A DNA stretch of 33,047 bases. Origin: Blastococcus sp. (GTDB taxonomy: Bacteria > Actinomycetota > Actinomycetes > Mycobacteriales > Geodermatophilaceae). The translations under genes and the position numbers were made by a program. Each line of letters starts with the position of its first letter. Position 1 is the first letter of the stretch. The notes under the pieces were generated by a model. It worked only from the letters and a program-made list of their open reading frames with translations. It made no database searches and had not been told where the DNA came from. Location: NCBI GenBank assembly GCA_025965795.1, contig JAOPWH010000142.1:1-33047 (forward strand). The letters run 5' to 3'. Of this stretch, positions 6,854 through 14,606 are shown in pieces.

Positions 6854-7876
6854 CTAGCCGGCGACCGGCGCCTCCGCGGCTTCCTGTGCCTCTTCGGGTG
6901 TCGGGATCTCCGGCGGACGACGGCGGCGCAGGAGCGCCCATGCCCCCCAGGGCCCGATGTCCGATCCGCGGAACTCGGTCGGCTGCACCTCGGTCCCCGT
7001 CCTGTTGGCCGCACGGGTCGCGGCCCTGGCCACCGGGCGAACCGTGTCGCGGCCCACGGTGCCCAGCCCCCGGTCGGCCGCGGCCGGCCAGACCCCGACG
7101 GCGTCGGCGACCGACGGCAGGAGGACGGCGGCGGCCTGGGCGTAGCCGACGGCGCTCGGGTGGAACTCGTCGACGCTGAACATGCTGGAGTCGGTGGCGA
7201 ACGCCGGACCGAGGACCGAGCCGAGCGAGACCGTTCGTCCGCCGGCCTCCACGACGGCGATGGTCTGTGCGGCGGCCATCTTGCGGCTCCACCGGCGGGC
7301 GAACGTGCGCAGCGGCTGGGCGATCGGGCGGATCGTGCCGAGGTCGGGGCACGTGCCGACGACCACCTCGCAGCCCACCTCGACGAGCCGGCGGACCGCG
7401 CGCTCGAGGTGCCGGACCGACACGGCGGGCTTGGTCAGGGTGGTGACGTCGTTGGCGCCGATCATGATCAGGGCCACGTCGGGGCGTTCGTCGAGCGCCC
7501 GCTCGACCTGCTCGTCGAGCTCGCGCGACTCGGCGCCGGACACGGCCAGCCGGACCAGGCGCACCGGCCGTTCAGCCAGCTCGGCGAGGGCTGCCGCGAT
7601 CAGGACCCCGGGGGTCTCGGTCGCCCGCTCGACCCCGAGGCCGACCGCGGTGGAGTCGCCGAGGACGGCGAACACCAGCGGCTTGGCCCTCCCGCGGCCG
7701 TAGATGCCGTCGCCGGAGGGCGGGATCTCCTTGGAGGTCCGGGCCTCGACGCGACGACGGGCCGAACGGGCCTCACCGCGCAGCAGGGCGACCAGCGCGG
7801 CCCCGGCCAGGCCCACGCCGCCGGTGCTGACGGCGGCACCGGTCACGAGGCGTCGGGTGGTCAGCGCTCGAGTCAC
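6854..7876 (-). CDS. SGNH/GDSL hydrolase family protein, membrane-anchored
   Basis: A 340-residue esterase/lipase-like hydrolase. The SGNH blocks are all visible: Gly-Asp-Ser-Thr with nucleophile Ser75, Gly-Ala-Asn-Asp at 140-143, and the acid/base pair in Asp236-Glu-Phe-His239. The N-terminus has an Arg-rich start followed by a Gly/Ala/Val hydrophobic segment (about residues 10-33), a signal anchor, so the catalytic domain is probably outside the membrane. The C-terminal 60 residues are basic and Pro/Glu-rich and not part of the fold. GTG 7876 was chosen for the GGGAGGGAGG site four bases before it; the longer frame from 7954 would overlap the divergent promoter. Natural substrate unknown. 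Confidence 0.88.
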   Translation of the reverse strand: MTRALTTRRLVTGAAVSTGGVGLAGAALVALLRGEARSARRRVEARTSKEIPPSGDGIYGRGRAKPLVFAVLGDSTAVGLGVERATETPGVLIAAALAELAERPVRLVRLAVSGAESRELDEQVERALDERPDVALIMIGANDVTTLTKPAVSVRHLERAVRRLVEVGCEVVVGTCPDLGTIRPIAQPLRTFARRWSRKMAAAQTIAVVEAGGRTVSLGSVLGPAFATDSSMFSVDEFHPSAVGYAQAAAVLLPSVADAVGVWPAAADRGLGTVGRDTVRPVARAATRAANRTGTEVQPTEFRGSDIGPWGAWALLRRRRPPEIPTPEEAQEAAEAPVAG

Positions 7877-7941
7877 GGTGCCTCCCTCCCGCTGCTCGTC
7901 GGCGTGCCCGGACCACGCGTCCACCGAGGTTATCGGCCCAT

Positions 7942-7947
7942 TACGGT
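7942..7947 (+). promoter_or_regulatory. -10 box of a leaderless DUF2252 transcript
   Basis: TACGGT fits the TANNNT consensus and ends seven bases before GTG 7955, so transcription could start at the start codon. There is no ribosome binding site before any of the three candidate GTG codons (7946, 7955, 7976). Confidence 0.5.
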
Positions 7948-7954
7948 GCAACAT

Positions 7955-9298
7955 GTGCCCGTATCACCCGCAGGTGTGACCCACCCCACAGAGCTCCCCG
8001 ACCGCGCGCAGACCATCGTCGACGTGCTGGTCGACGCCTTCGCCGACCTGATGGCGGCCGACGCCGACGCCTTCCGGACGAAGTTCCGCAAGATGGCCGC
8101 CGATCCTTTCGCCTTCTACCGGGGGAGCGCCTGCCTTTTCTACGCGGACATGGCGACGCTGGAGGACCGGTGGTGTGACGAGCGGACGTCGCGCGTGTGG
8201 ATCCAGGGGGATCTGCACGCCGAGAACTTCGGCACCTACATGGACGGCGCCGGGCGCATCGTCTTCGACGTCAACGACTTCGACGAGGCCTATCTCGGGC
8301 ACGTGAGCTGGGACCTGCGCCGGTTCGCCGCGAGCTTCGCCCTCATGTGCTGGCGCAAGGCCCTCGCCGACGACGTCATCGGTGACCTGCTGCGGGTGTA
8401 CCTGGGCGCCTACCTCGACCAGGTCGCCGCGTTCACCCGCTCCGACACCGACCGCGACTTCGCCCTCCTGCAGCAGAACACGCACGGGGCGGTCCACCAG
8501 GTGATCCTCGAGACGGCGACGCGTACCCGGCAGGGCCTGCTGAACCGGATGACCGTCGTCGAGGACTACCAGCGGCGGTTCGCCGACCGCCCGGGCAACC
8601 GCCGGCTCGAGGACGACGAACGGGAACGGGTGCTGGCCGCTCTCGACCGGTACCGGGAGACCGTGCCTGGCGGTCCGCACCGGCACGAGGTCGCCTACGA
8701 CGTGAAGGACGTCGTGGGCACGGGCGGGTTCGGCATCGGCAGCGCCGGGCTGCCCGCCTACAACGTGCTGCTCGAGGGCTACGACCAGGCCCTGGAGAAC
8801 GACGTCGTCCTCTCGATCAAGCAGGGCAACGTCGCGGCGCCGAGCCGGATCGTCGAGGACCGGGAGATCGCGGAGTACTTCGAGCACGAGGGGCACCGGA
8901 CGGCCGTGAGTCAGCGTGCCCTGCAGGCCCACGCCTCCCAGTTCCTCGGCTACACCGAGATCGACGGGGTCGGGTTCGTCGTCGCGGAGCTCTCTCCGTA
9001 CGAGCTGGACCTCGACTGGGAGGACCTCACCGAGCCCGACGACCTCCGCCCCGTCCTCGTCCAGCTGGGCCAGGCCACCGCCAAGCTGCACTGCGTGGGC
9101 GACGCCGACAGCGACCACTCGCTGGTGCCGTTCCAGATGGAGGAGGCGATCACGGCGATGATCGGGGACCGGCGCGACGAGTTCATCGACGACCTGGTCC
9201 AGTTCGCGCACGACTACGCCCGGAAGACGCAGGAGGACCACCGGCTCTTCGTGGACGCGTTCCGCGCCGGCGCCATCCCCGGGATCAGGTCGAGCTGA
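7955..9298 (+). CDS. DUF2252 domain-containing protein
   Basis: A protein of about 447 residues in the DUF2252 family, which is related to aminoglycoside phosphotransferase/HipA-like kinase folds. Recognisable blocks are Phe-Tyr-Arg-Gly near residue 50, Gln-Gly-Asp-Leu-His-Ala-Glu-Asn-Phe-Gly near 85 (the catalytic-loop-like motif), Val-Phe-Asp-Val-Asn-Asp-Phe-Asp (metal-binding-like aspartates), and Val-Gly-Thr-Gly-Gly-Phe-Gly in the middle. No substrate is established for the family as far as I know. GTG 7955 was picked because of the -10 box placed for a leaderless start; GTG 7976 is the main alternative. The frame remains open far upstream, over the SGNH gene, without family similarity. 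The 3' end overlaps the convergent GNAT gene by 14 bases. Confidence 0.9.
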   Translation: MPVSPAGVTHPTELPDRAQTIVDVLVDAFADLMAADADAFRTKFRKMAADPFAFYRGSACLFYADMATLEDRWCDERTSRVWIQGDLHAENFGTYMDGAGRIVFDVNDFDEAYLGHVSWDLRRFAASFALMCWRKALADDVIGDLLRVYLGAYLDQVAAFTRSDTDRDFALLQQNTHGAVHQVILETATRTRQGLLNRMTVVEDYQRRFADRPGNRRLEDDERERVLAALDRYRETVPGGPHRHEVAYDVKDVVGTGGFGIGSAGLPAYNVLLEGYDQALENDVVLSIKQGNVAAPSRIVEDREIAEYFEHEGHRTAVSQRALQAHASQFLGYTEIDGVGFVVAELSPYELDLDWEDLTEPDDLRPVLVQLGQATAKLHCVGDADSDHSLVPFQMEEAITAMIGDRRDEFIDDLVQFAHDYARKTQEDHRLFVDAFRAGAIPGIRSS

Positions 9299-9746
9299 CC
9301 TCGATCAGCATGCCGACGTGCGGGCCGATGCCCGGCTTGTCGAAGGGCTCGGTGACGACGGCGAACCCCATCCGCTCGTAGAAGCCGGCCGCCGTGCCGC
9401 GGGCGTCGCACCACACCAGGTCGCCGCCGCGCGCGGCCACGCGGGCCAGTCCGTCGATGACGAGCGTCCTGCCCACACCGGCGCCGCGCATCGACGGCTC
9501 GGTGGCCATGCCCCGCAGCTGCCACGGCGCGCGGGCTTCCGGCCGCCACCGGCACGGCGCGGGGGAGAAGCGGACCACGCCAACCACGCCGTCGCTGGTG
9601 CACGCGGCGAGGTGGAAGGTGGCCGGGTCCTCGTCACCGGCCCAGGTGATCTCGCCGCCGTCCGGCCGGAGCACCGCGCGACGGAGGTCGTAGGTGACCT
9701 CGGCGGCCACCTCCTCGACGGTCACCGGTTCCGGCAGGGCAGTCAC
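9285..9746 (-). CDS. GNAT family N-acetyltransferase
   Basis: A 153-residue acetyltransferase of the GNAT superfamily. The acetyl-CoA pyrophosphate loop is seen as Arg-Gly-Ala-Gly-Val-Gly-Arg-Thr-Leu (about residues 87-95), after the beta-strand Leu-Arg-Gly-Met-Ala-Thr-Glu, and the later Ala-Ala-Gly-Phe-Tyr-Glu-Arg-Met-Gly-Phe block is the usual motif B. Substrate unknown. The GTG start lies only four bases after the VWA gene stop, so it can be the third gene of the AAA-VWA operon, but a leaderless promoter box also sits just upstream, inside the end of the VWA gene. The 3' end overlaps the DUF2252 gene, tail to tail, by 14 bases. Confidence 0.88.
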   Translation of the reverse strand: MTALPEPVTVEEVAAEVTYDLRRAVLRPDGGEITWAGDEDPATFHLAACTSDGVVGVVRFSPAPCRWRPEARAPWQLRGMATEPSMRGAGVGRTLVIDGLARVAARGGDLVWCDARGTAAGFYERMGFAVVTEPFDKPGIGPHVGMLIEVSST

Positions 9747-9750
9747 CGGT

Positions 9751-11736
9751 TCAGTGTCGCTGGCGGCCTCGGCGAGCGCGCAGGTAGTCGGCGACGACGT
9801 ACTCGCCGAGCCGGTCCGGATCAGGGGTGAACACCCGTCCGCCGGCCCGCTGGGTCAGGTCGTTGACGAAGTGCACCAGCCCTGGGTCGGGGTCGAGCGC
9901 GAACACGTTCACCGTCGCGCCCGTGCGGGCCACCCGCTCCACCTCCGCCACGGTGCGCGCGATCGTCTCCGGCATCGGCGGCCAGCAGAAGAACGGCGTC
10001 CCGTCGTCCTCGAGGTGGGCCGTCGGCTCGCCGTCGGTGACCACCAGGACGATCGGCTCGGCGTCGCGGTGGTGGGCGAGGAAGCGGCGCGCCAGCATGA
10101 GGCCGTGCTGCAGGTTGGTGCCCTGCAGGGTGTCCACCGACAGCTCCGCCAGCGTCTCGGGCTTGAGCACCTGGGCGGTGGAGGAGAACCCGATGATCTG
10201 GATGGCGTCCTGCGGGAACCGGGTGGTGACCAGCGAGTGCAGGGCCATCGCCGTCGACTTGGCCGCGCCCCAGGTGCCGCGCAGCGCCATCGAGTAGGAG
10301 AGGTCGACCAGCAGCGCCACCGCAGCGCCGGTGCGCCGCTCGGTCTCCACCACCTCGAAGTCCTCGACGGCGATGCGCACGCGCCGATCGCCCTCGGCAT
10401 GCGGTGACCCGGCGGTCCGCAGCACGGCGTTCTTCACCGTCCGGACGACGTCCAGCGGCTGCTCGTCGCCGAACCTCCACTCCCGCGAGCTGCCGGTCAG
10501 CTCCCCGGCCGCGCCGGCGTCGGCGACGTCGTGGTCGCCCCGGCCGGTGGCGTCGAGCTTGGCGAACACCCGGCGCAGCGCGGTGGCGCCCAGTCGGCGG
10601 ACCGCCCTGGGGGAGAGCTCCAGCTTGCCGTCGTTGCGGTTGAGGAACCCCTGCCGCTCCAGTTCCCGCTCCAGCTGTCGCAGGGCCGCGAGGTCGTCGA
10701 CGGCGGGCCGGCCGAGGGCCCGCTCCAGCAGCTCCTCGTCGACGTCGGCCAGCGAGGCGCCGGCGTAGCCCTGGGACAGCTGGCTGGACAGCGCTTCCAG
10801 GTCGGCGAGCTCGGCGACGGCGCTCGTCGCGTCACCCATGCCCAGCGAGGGTTCGCCGTCGGGCACCTGCCCACGCTGGCCCCAGGGCAGGTCCGGGCGG
10901 GCCTGGCGCAGCGCCTCGGACAGGTGCGCCATCTCGCTGGCCAGCCCCATGTCGGCCATGGCCTGCGACATGAGGTCGCTGAGCTCGGCCCGCTGCTCCG
11001 GGGAGAGGCCGGCCATCATCCGCTCCTGCGCCGCCGCACGGCGGGCGAGGGAGTCGATGAGCTCCTCGATCGACTGCGGGTCATCGGGGAAGAACTGGCC
11101 GTGCTTGGCCATGAAGTCGGCGAACTGCTGGTCGGTGTCCTCACCCCGGTTGTGCGCGTCGATCAGCTGGGAGAGGTCGGCCACCATGTCCTTGACCGCC
11201 TGCATGTCCTGCTCGGAGGCGTTCTCCAGCGCCTGCTTCATGGACGCGAAGGAGCTGTCGAGCACCTCCCGGCGGAGCAGGTCCTGGATCTTGTCGTAGG
11301 CCTGCCGGGCCTCCTCCGACCGCCACGGGTAGTCCTTCAGCGCGCGGACGGCGCCCGCGGTGTCCGCCGGCAGTGCGTCCAGCTCGGCTTCGGCGAGGCG
11401 GGCGGCGTCGTCGGGATCGGGGAACAGGTCGCGTCGTTCGGCCGACAGTGCCTGGTCCAGCAGCTCCCGGACCTCCTGCAGGGTGCCGTCCATCCGGCCG
11501 GCCGTCCTGGCCTTGCGCAGCCGCTCGCGGACGGAGCGGCGCAGCTCGTCCAGGCCGCGCCGTCCCTCCGTGCCGCGGCGCAGCAGCTCCCGCAGTGCCT
11601 CCCGGACCCCGCTCCCGCCGAGCACGGAGTCACCGATCTCGTCGACGGCATTGCCGAGGTCGTAGGGCTCGGCCAGCGGGTCCGGACCGCCGTGCCAGCG
11701 GCCGTAGCGGTAACCGCGTCCCCTGCGCGCGACCAT
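9751..11736 (-). CDS. VWA domain-containing protein (MoxR/CoxE-type partner)
   Basis: A 661-residue cytosolic protein. The first 460 residues are charged, helical and rich in Glu, Asp, Arg and Leu, without a known domain; the last 190 form a von Willebrand A domain. The metal-ion-dependent adhesion site is intact: Asp-Leu-Ser-Tyr-Ser beginning at Asp478, the Gly-Thr-Asn threonine, and the Val-Thr-Asp-Gly-Glu-Pro aspartate. Such proteins pair with MoxR-type AAA ATPases as chaperones for maturation of metalloenzymes or other complexes. The ATG at 11736 lies one base after the ATPase stop, so the two are translationally coupled. There is no signal peptide. The client protein is unknown, and no obvious metalloenzyme sits beside it. 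Confidence 0.9.
   Translation of the reverse strand: MVARRGRGYRYGRWHGGPDPLAEPYDLGNAVDEIGDSVLGGSGVREALRELLRRGTEGRRGLDELRRSVRERLRKARTAGRMDGTLQEVRELLDQALSAERRDLFPDPDDAARLAEAELDALPADTAGAVRALKDYPWRSEEARQAYDKIQDLLRREVLDSSFASMKQALENASEQDMQAVKDMVADLSQLIDAHNRGEDTDQQFADFMAKHGQFFPDDPQSIEELIDSLARRAAAQERMMAGLSPEQRAELSDLMSQAMADMGLASEMAHLSEALRQARPDLPWGQRGQVPDGEPSLGMGDATSAVAELADLEALSSQLSQGYAGASLADVDEELLERALGRPAVDDLAALRQLERELERQGFLNRNDGKLELSPRAVRRLGATALRRVFAKLDATGRGDHDVADAGAAGELTGSSREWRFGDEQPLDVVRTVKNAVLRTAGSPHAEGDRRVRIAVEDFEVVETERRTGAAVALLVDLSYSMALRGTWGAAKSTAMALHSLVTTRFPQDAIQIIGFSSTAQVLKPETLAELSVDTLQGTNLQHGLMLARRFLAHHRDAEPIVLVVTDGEPTAHLEDDGTPFFCWPPMPETIARTVAEVERVARTGATVNVFALDPDPGLVHFVNDLTQRAGGRVFTPDPDRLGEYVVADYLRARRGRQRH
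9753..9758 (-). promoter_or_regulatory. -10 box for a leaderless GNAT transcript
   Basis: On the minus strand GACACT is followed by six bases and then the GTG of the acetyltransferase gene, the same spacing as at hlyIII, uppS and mca. It overlaps the last codons of the VWA gene, so it would give the acetyltransferase expression independent of the operon. Confidence 0.4.
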
Positions 11737-11737
11737 G

Positions 11738-13216
11738 TCAGGCCCCGTAGATGGTGCGGGTGCCGTCGGTGTCCTTGGCCAGCCTGCGGCTGAGGTAGAG
11801 CCCTTCCAGGGCGAACTCGACGGCGGCCGCGGCCTGCTCGGCCGACTGCTCGCCCTCGGGCACACCGAGCCGGCCGAGCAGCTCGGCCAGCTTCGGGATC
11901 GTGCCGAGCTGACCCAGCAGGGCCGGTGCGCTCACCAGCTCCCCGGACTCGACGGTCTCCCCGCCGGTGAAGTGCTCCTGGAGGCCGGTGAGGTCGAGGC
12001 CGGCGCAGCGGGCCCGGAACGTCTGCGCGGTGGCCTGGCGCAGCAGGTGCTCCAGGATCTCGAGTTCCCGCTCGTCGTCCGGGTCGGAGCCGGCGTCGGC
12101 GAACTCCACCTTGCCGCGGCTGGCCGGGATGACGCTGGGCAGGTCCACGACCCGCGCCACCGGGCGGGTCTCACCGGCGATGGCGGCCCTCCGGACGGCG
12201 GACGCAGCCACGGTCTCCAGACCGGCGATCGCGAACCGCGCGCTGACCCCGGACCGCTGGTCGACATGACTGGACTCGCGGACCAGCCGGGTGAACCGGG
12301 CGATGATCTCGGCGAGGTGCTCCGGCACGAGGGGATGCGCGAAGGCGTCCTGTCCCGCGTCGGCCGTGTTCGCCCAGGACAGCAGCGCCTCCTGGTGCAG
12401 CAACCGGATCTCGTCGGCGAGCTCGATCGGGTAGTGGGTGCGCACCTCGGCGCCGAAGCGGTCCTTCAGCGGAGTGATGATCCGGCCGCGGTTCGTGTAG
12501 TCCTCCGGGTTCGCGCTCGCCACCAGCAGCAGGTCCAGCGGCAGGCGCACGCGGTATCCGCGGATCTGGATGTCGCGCTCCTCCAGCACGTTGAGCAGGG
12601 CAACCTGGATGCGCTCGGCCAGGTCGGGCAGCTCGTTGACGCTGAAGATGCCGCGGTTGGTGCGTGGCACGAGGCCGTAGTGCACGGTCTCCGGGTCGCC
12701 CAGCGTGCGGCCCTCGGCCACCTTGATCGGATCGACGTCGCCGATGAGGTCGCCGACGCTGGTGTCCGGCGTCGCCAGCTTCTCCCCGAACCGGTCGCTC
12801 CGGTGCAGCCACCCGACCGGGGTCGCGTCGCCGTGCTCGGCGATCTGGCGGTGGGCCCACACCGAGATCGGGTGCAGCGGGTGCTCGTTGAGCTCGCTGC
12901 CGACCAGGACCGGGGTCCACTCGTCGAGCAGGCCGACCAGCGTGCGGATCAGACGGGTCTTGCCCTGGCCGCGCTCCCCGAGCAGGACCAGGTCGTGGCC
13001 TGCGATGAGTGCGCGCTCGACCTCGGGCAGCACGGTGTCCTCGAAGCCGACCATTCCCGGCAGGCTGGGCTCGCCACGGCCGAGCCGGGCGAGCAGGTTC
13101 GCGCGGATCTCGGCCTTGACGGGGCGGAAGGCGGCGCCGCTGTCGCGCAGCTCGCCGAGGGTGAGTGGGGAAGGGGAAGCGGCCGCGGATGCGGCGGGGT
13201 CCGTCACCTCGACCAC
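11738..13216 (-). CDS. MoxR/magnesium chelatase-like AAA+ ATPase
   Basis: A 492-residue AAA+ ATPase of the MoxR/ChlI branch. Walker A is Gly-Glu-Arg-Gly-Gln-Gly-Lys-Thr with Lys86. The Walker B position reads Ile-Phe-Ser-Val-Asn-Glu-Leu, so the usual Asp is Asn while the catalytic Glu is kept. Sensor 1 is Ala-Ser-Ala-Asn-Pro-Glu-Asp followed by Tyr-Thr-Asn-Arg-Gly-Arg-Ile. It is expected to work as a hexamer and remodel a client together with the VWA protein, whose start is one base downstream. GTG 13216 (or GTG 13207) gives a natural N-terminus; the open frame continues far upstream over ilvA but is only a shadow there. Divergent from ilvA with a 60-base gap. Confidence 0.88.
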   Translation of the reverse strand: MVEVTDPAASAAASPSPLTLGELRDSGAAFRPVKAEIRANLLARLGRGEPSLPGMVGFEDTVLPEVERALIAGHDLVLLGERGQGKTRLIRTLVGLLDEWTPVLVGSELNEHPLHPISVWAHRQIAEHGDATPVGWLHRSDRFGEKLATPDTSVGDLIGDVDPIKVAEGRTLGDPETVHYGLVPRTNRGIFSVNELPDLAERIQVALLNVLEERDIQIRGYRVRLPLDLLLVASANPEDYTNRGRIITPLKDRFGAEVRTHYPIELADEIRLLHQEALLSWANTADAGQDAFAHPLVPEHLAEIIARFTRLVRESSHVDQRSGVSARFAIAGLETVAASAVRRAAIAGETRPVARVVDLPSVIPASRGKVEFADAGSDPDDERELEILEHLLRQATAQTFRARCAGLDLTGLQEHFTGGETVESGELVSAPALLGQLGTIPKLAELLGRLGVPEGEQSAEQAAAAVEFALEGLYLSRRLAKDTDGTRTIYGA

Positions 13217-13276
13217 GGTACGACTGAGATGGCGGGTCCGGGCGTCCCGCGTCGTCCCACCTGCGAGGATCGCGAC

Positions 13277-14503
13277 GTGACCGGTACCAGCGAGATCGCC
13301 CTCGTCAGTGGCGCCGAGGTCGAAGCGGCGGCCGAGCTGCTCGCCGGCATCGTCCGGCGCACCCCGACGTGGCACTCCCGGGGGCTCGCGGACCGGGTGG
13401 GCGGCCCGGTGTGGCTCAAGTGCGAGAACCTCCAGCGCACCGGCTCCTTCAAGATCCGCGGCGCGTACACCCGGATCTCCCGGCTGACCGACGACGAGCG
13501 TTCTCGTGGCGTCGTCGCGGCCAGCGCCGGAAACCATGCGCAGGGGGTCGCCCTCGCCGCGCGTCTGCTCGGCTGCTCGGCGACGGTCTTCATGCCGGTG
13601 ACCGCGCCCTTGCCGAAGGTCGCGGCAACCCGTGCGTACGGCGCGGAGATCCAGCTCGCCGGGCAGACGCTCACCGAGGCGCTGGTCGCCGCGGCCGAGT
13701 ACGCCGAGCGCACCGGCTCGGTGTTCATCCATCCCTTCGAGCACCGCGACGTCATCGCCGGGCAGGGCACCGTCGGGCTGGAGATCCTGGACCAGTGCCC
13801 CGACGTCGCGACGGTGGTCGTCTGCACCGGGGGTGGCGGGCTGGTCTCCGGGGTCGCCGCCGCGGTCAAGGCCCGGCGCCCCGACGTCCGCGTCGTCGCC
13901 GTCCAGGCCGAGGCGGCCGCCGCGTTCCCCGGGTCGCTGGCCGCGGGCAGGCCGGTGCCGCTCGAGGCGATGGCCACGATGGCCGACGGGATCGCGGTCG
14001 CCTCGCCCGGTGACCTGACCCTCGCGCACGTGCGCGGCCTGGTCGACGAGGTGCGCACCGTCACCGAGGAGGACCTCTCCCGGGCGCTGCTGTTCTGCCT
14101 GGAGCGCGCAAAGCTCGTCGTCGAGCCGGCCGGGGTCGCCGCCGTCGCCGCGGTGCTGGCCGATCCCACGGCGTTCCCACCGCCGGTCGTCGCCGTCGTG
14201 TCCGGCGGGAACATCGACCCGGTCCTCCTGCTGAAGGTCGTCCAGCACGGCATGGCCGCGGCCGGCCGGTACCTGAACCTGCGGCTGCGCGTGCCCGACC
14301 GCCCCGGGTCGCTGGCCGGGGTGCTGGGCGAGCTCGCCGCGGGTGGGGCCAACGTGCTCGAGGTGGAGCACGAGCGCACCGGTACGCGGCTGGGCATCGG
14401 CGAGGTGGAGATCTTCGTGGTGCTGGAGACCCGCGGTCCCGATCACGCGGAGGAGGTCGTGTCGGCGCTGCGACGCGCGGGGTACCAGGTCACTCCCAGC
14501 TGA
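13277..14503 (+). CDS. ilvA: Threonine ammonia-lyase with ACT domain
   Basis: A 408-residue PLP enzyme converting threonine to 2-oxobutanoate and ammonia, the first step of isoleucine synthesis or part of threonine breakdown. The PLP lysine is Lys59 in Gly-Ser-Phe-Lys-Ile-Arg-Gly, the phosphate-binding Gly-rich loop is Thr-Gly-Gly-Gly-Gly-Leu near residue 182, and the Ser-Ala-Gly-Asn-His-Ala-Gln-Gly motif is near 80. From about residue 330 a single ACT regulatory domain follows (Leu-Arg-Val-Pro-Asp-Arg-Pro-Gly-Ser-Leu-Ala). One ACT-like domain and this length match the common actinobacterial form. GTG start with GAGGAT six bases upstream, which could be a ribosome site (GAGGA) or a leaderless -10 box. 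Followed by a palindromic element. Confidence 0.93.
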   Translation: MTGTSEIALVSGAEVEAAAELLAGIVRRTPTWHSRGLADRVGGPVWLKCENLQRTGSFKIRGAYTRISRLTDDERSRGVVAASAGNHAQGVALAARLLGCSATVFMPVTAPLPKVAATRAYGAEIQLAGQTLTEALVAAAEYAERTGSVFIHPFEHRDVIAGQGTVGLEILDQCPDVATVVVCTGGGGLVSGVAAAVKARRPDVRVVAVQAEAAAAFPGSLAAGRPVPLEAMATMADGIAVASPGDLTLAHVRGLVDEVRTVTEEDLSRALLFCLERAKLVVEPAGVAAVAAVLADPTAFPPPVVAVVSGGNIDPVLLLKVVQHGMAAAGRYLNLRLRVPDRPGSLAGVLGELAAGGANVLEVEHERTGTRLGIGEVEIFVVLETRGPDHAEEVVSALRRAGYQVTPS

Positions 14504-14508
14504 AGAGG

Positions 14509-14579
14509 GGCCCCGCTGCCGCACGCTCGGCACTGCCCCCGCGCCTCGCACGCTCGGCGTGGGCCCCTGCGGCGGGGCC
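14509..14579. repeat. Stop-proximal palindromic element, family 2 copy
   Basis: Starts five bases after the ilvA stop. Arms GGCCCCGC (14509-14516) and GCGGGGCC (14572-14579) are perfectly complementary. Inside, the 12-base box CGCACGCTCGGC occurs twice as a direct repeat (14520-14531 and 14547-14558). The same position relative to the stop and a variant box are seen after yccA. Likely works as a transcription terminator. Confidence 0.6.
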
Positions 14580-14606
14580 GGGTACGGGGCGCCAGGATGG
14601 ACGGCG

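Noticed and set aside
7160-7954. In-frame upstream extension of DUF2252
   Set aside because: Lies antisense to the SGNH hydrolase, and the family similarity begins only after about 7976.
8916-8930. CCTGCAGG inside the DUF2252 gene (also near 10119-10128) as more family 1 repeats
   Set aside because: Only the 8-base core is present, within codons; neither outer arm nor the 58-bp context matches.
11735-13276. Plus-strand open frame running into ilvA
   Set aside because: It is antisense to the AAA ATPase and only joins ilvA in frame by chance; the ilvA family start is at 13277.
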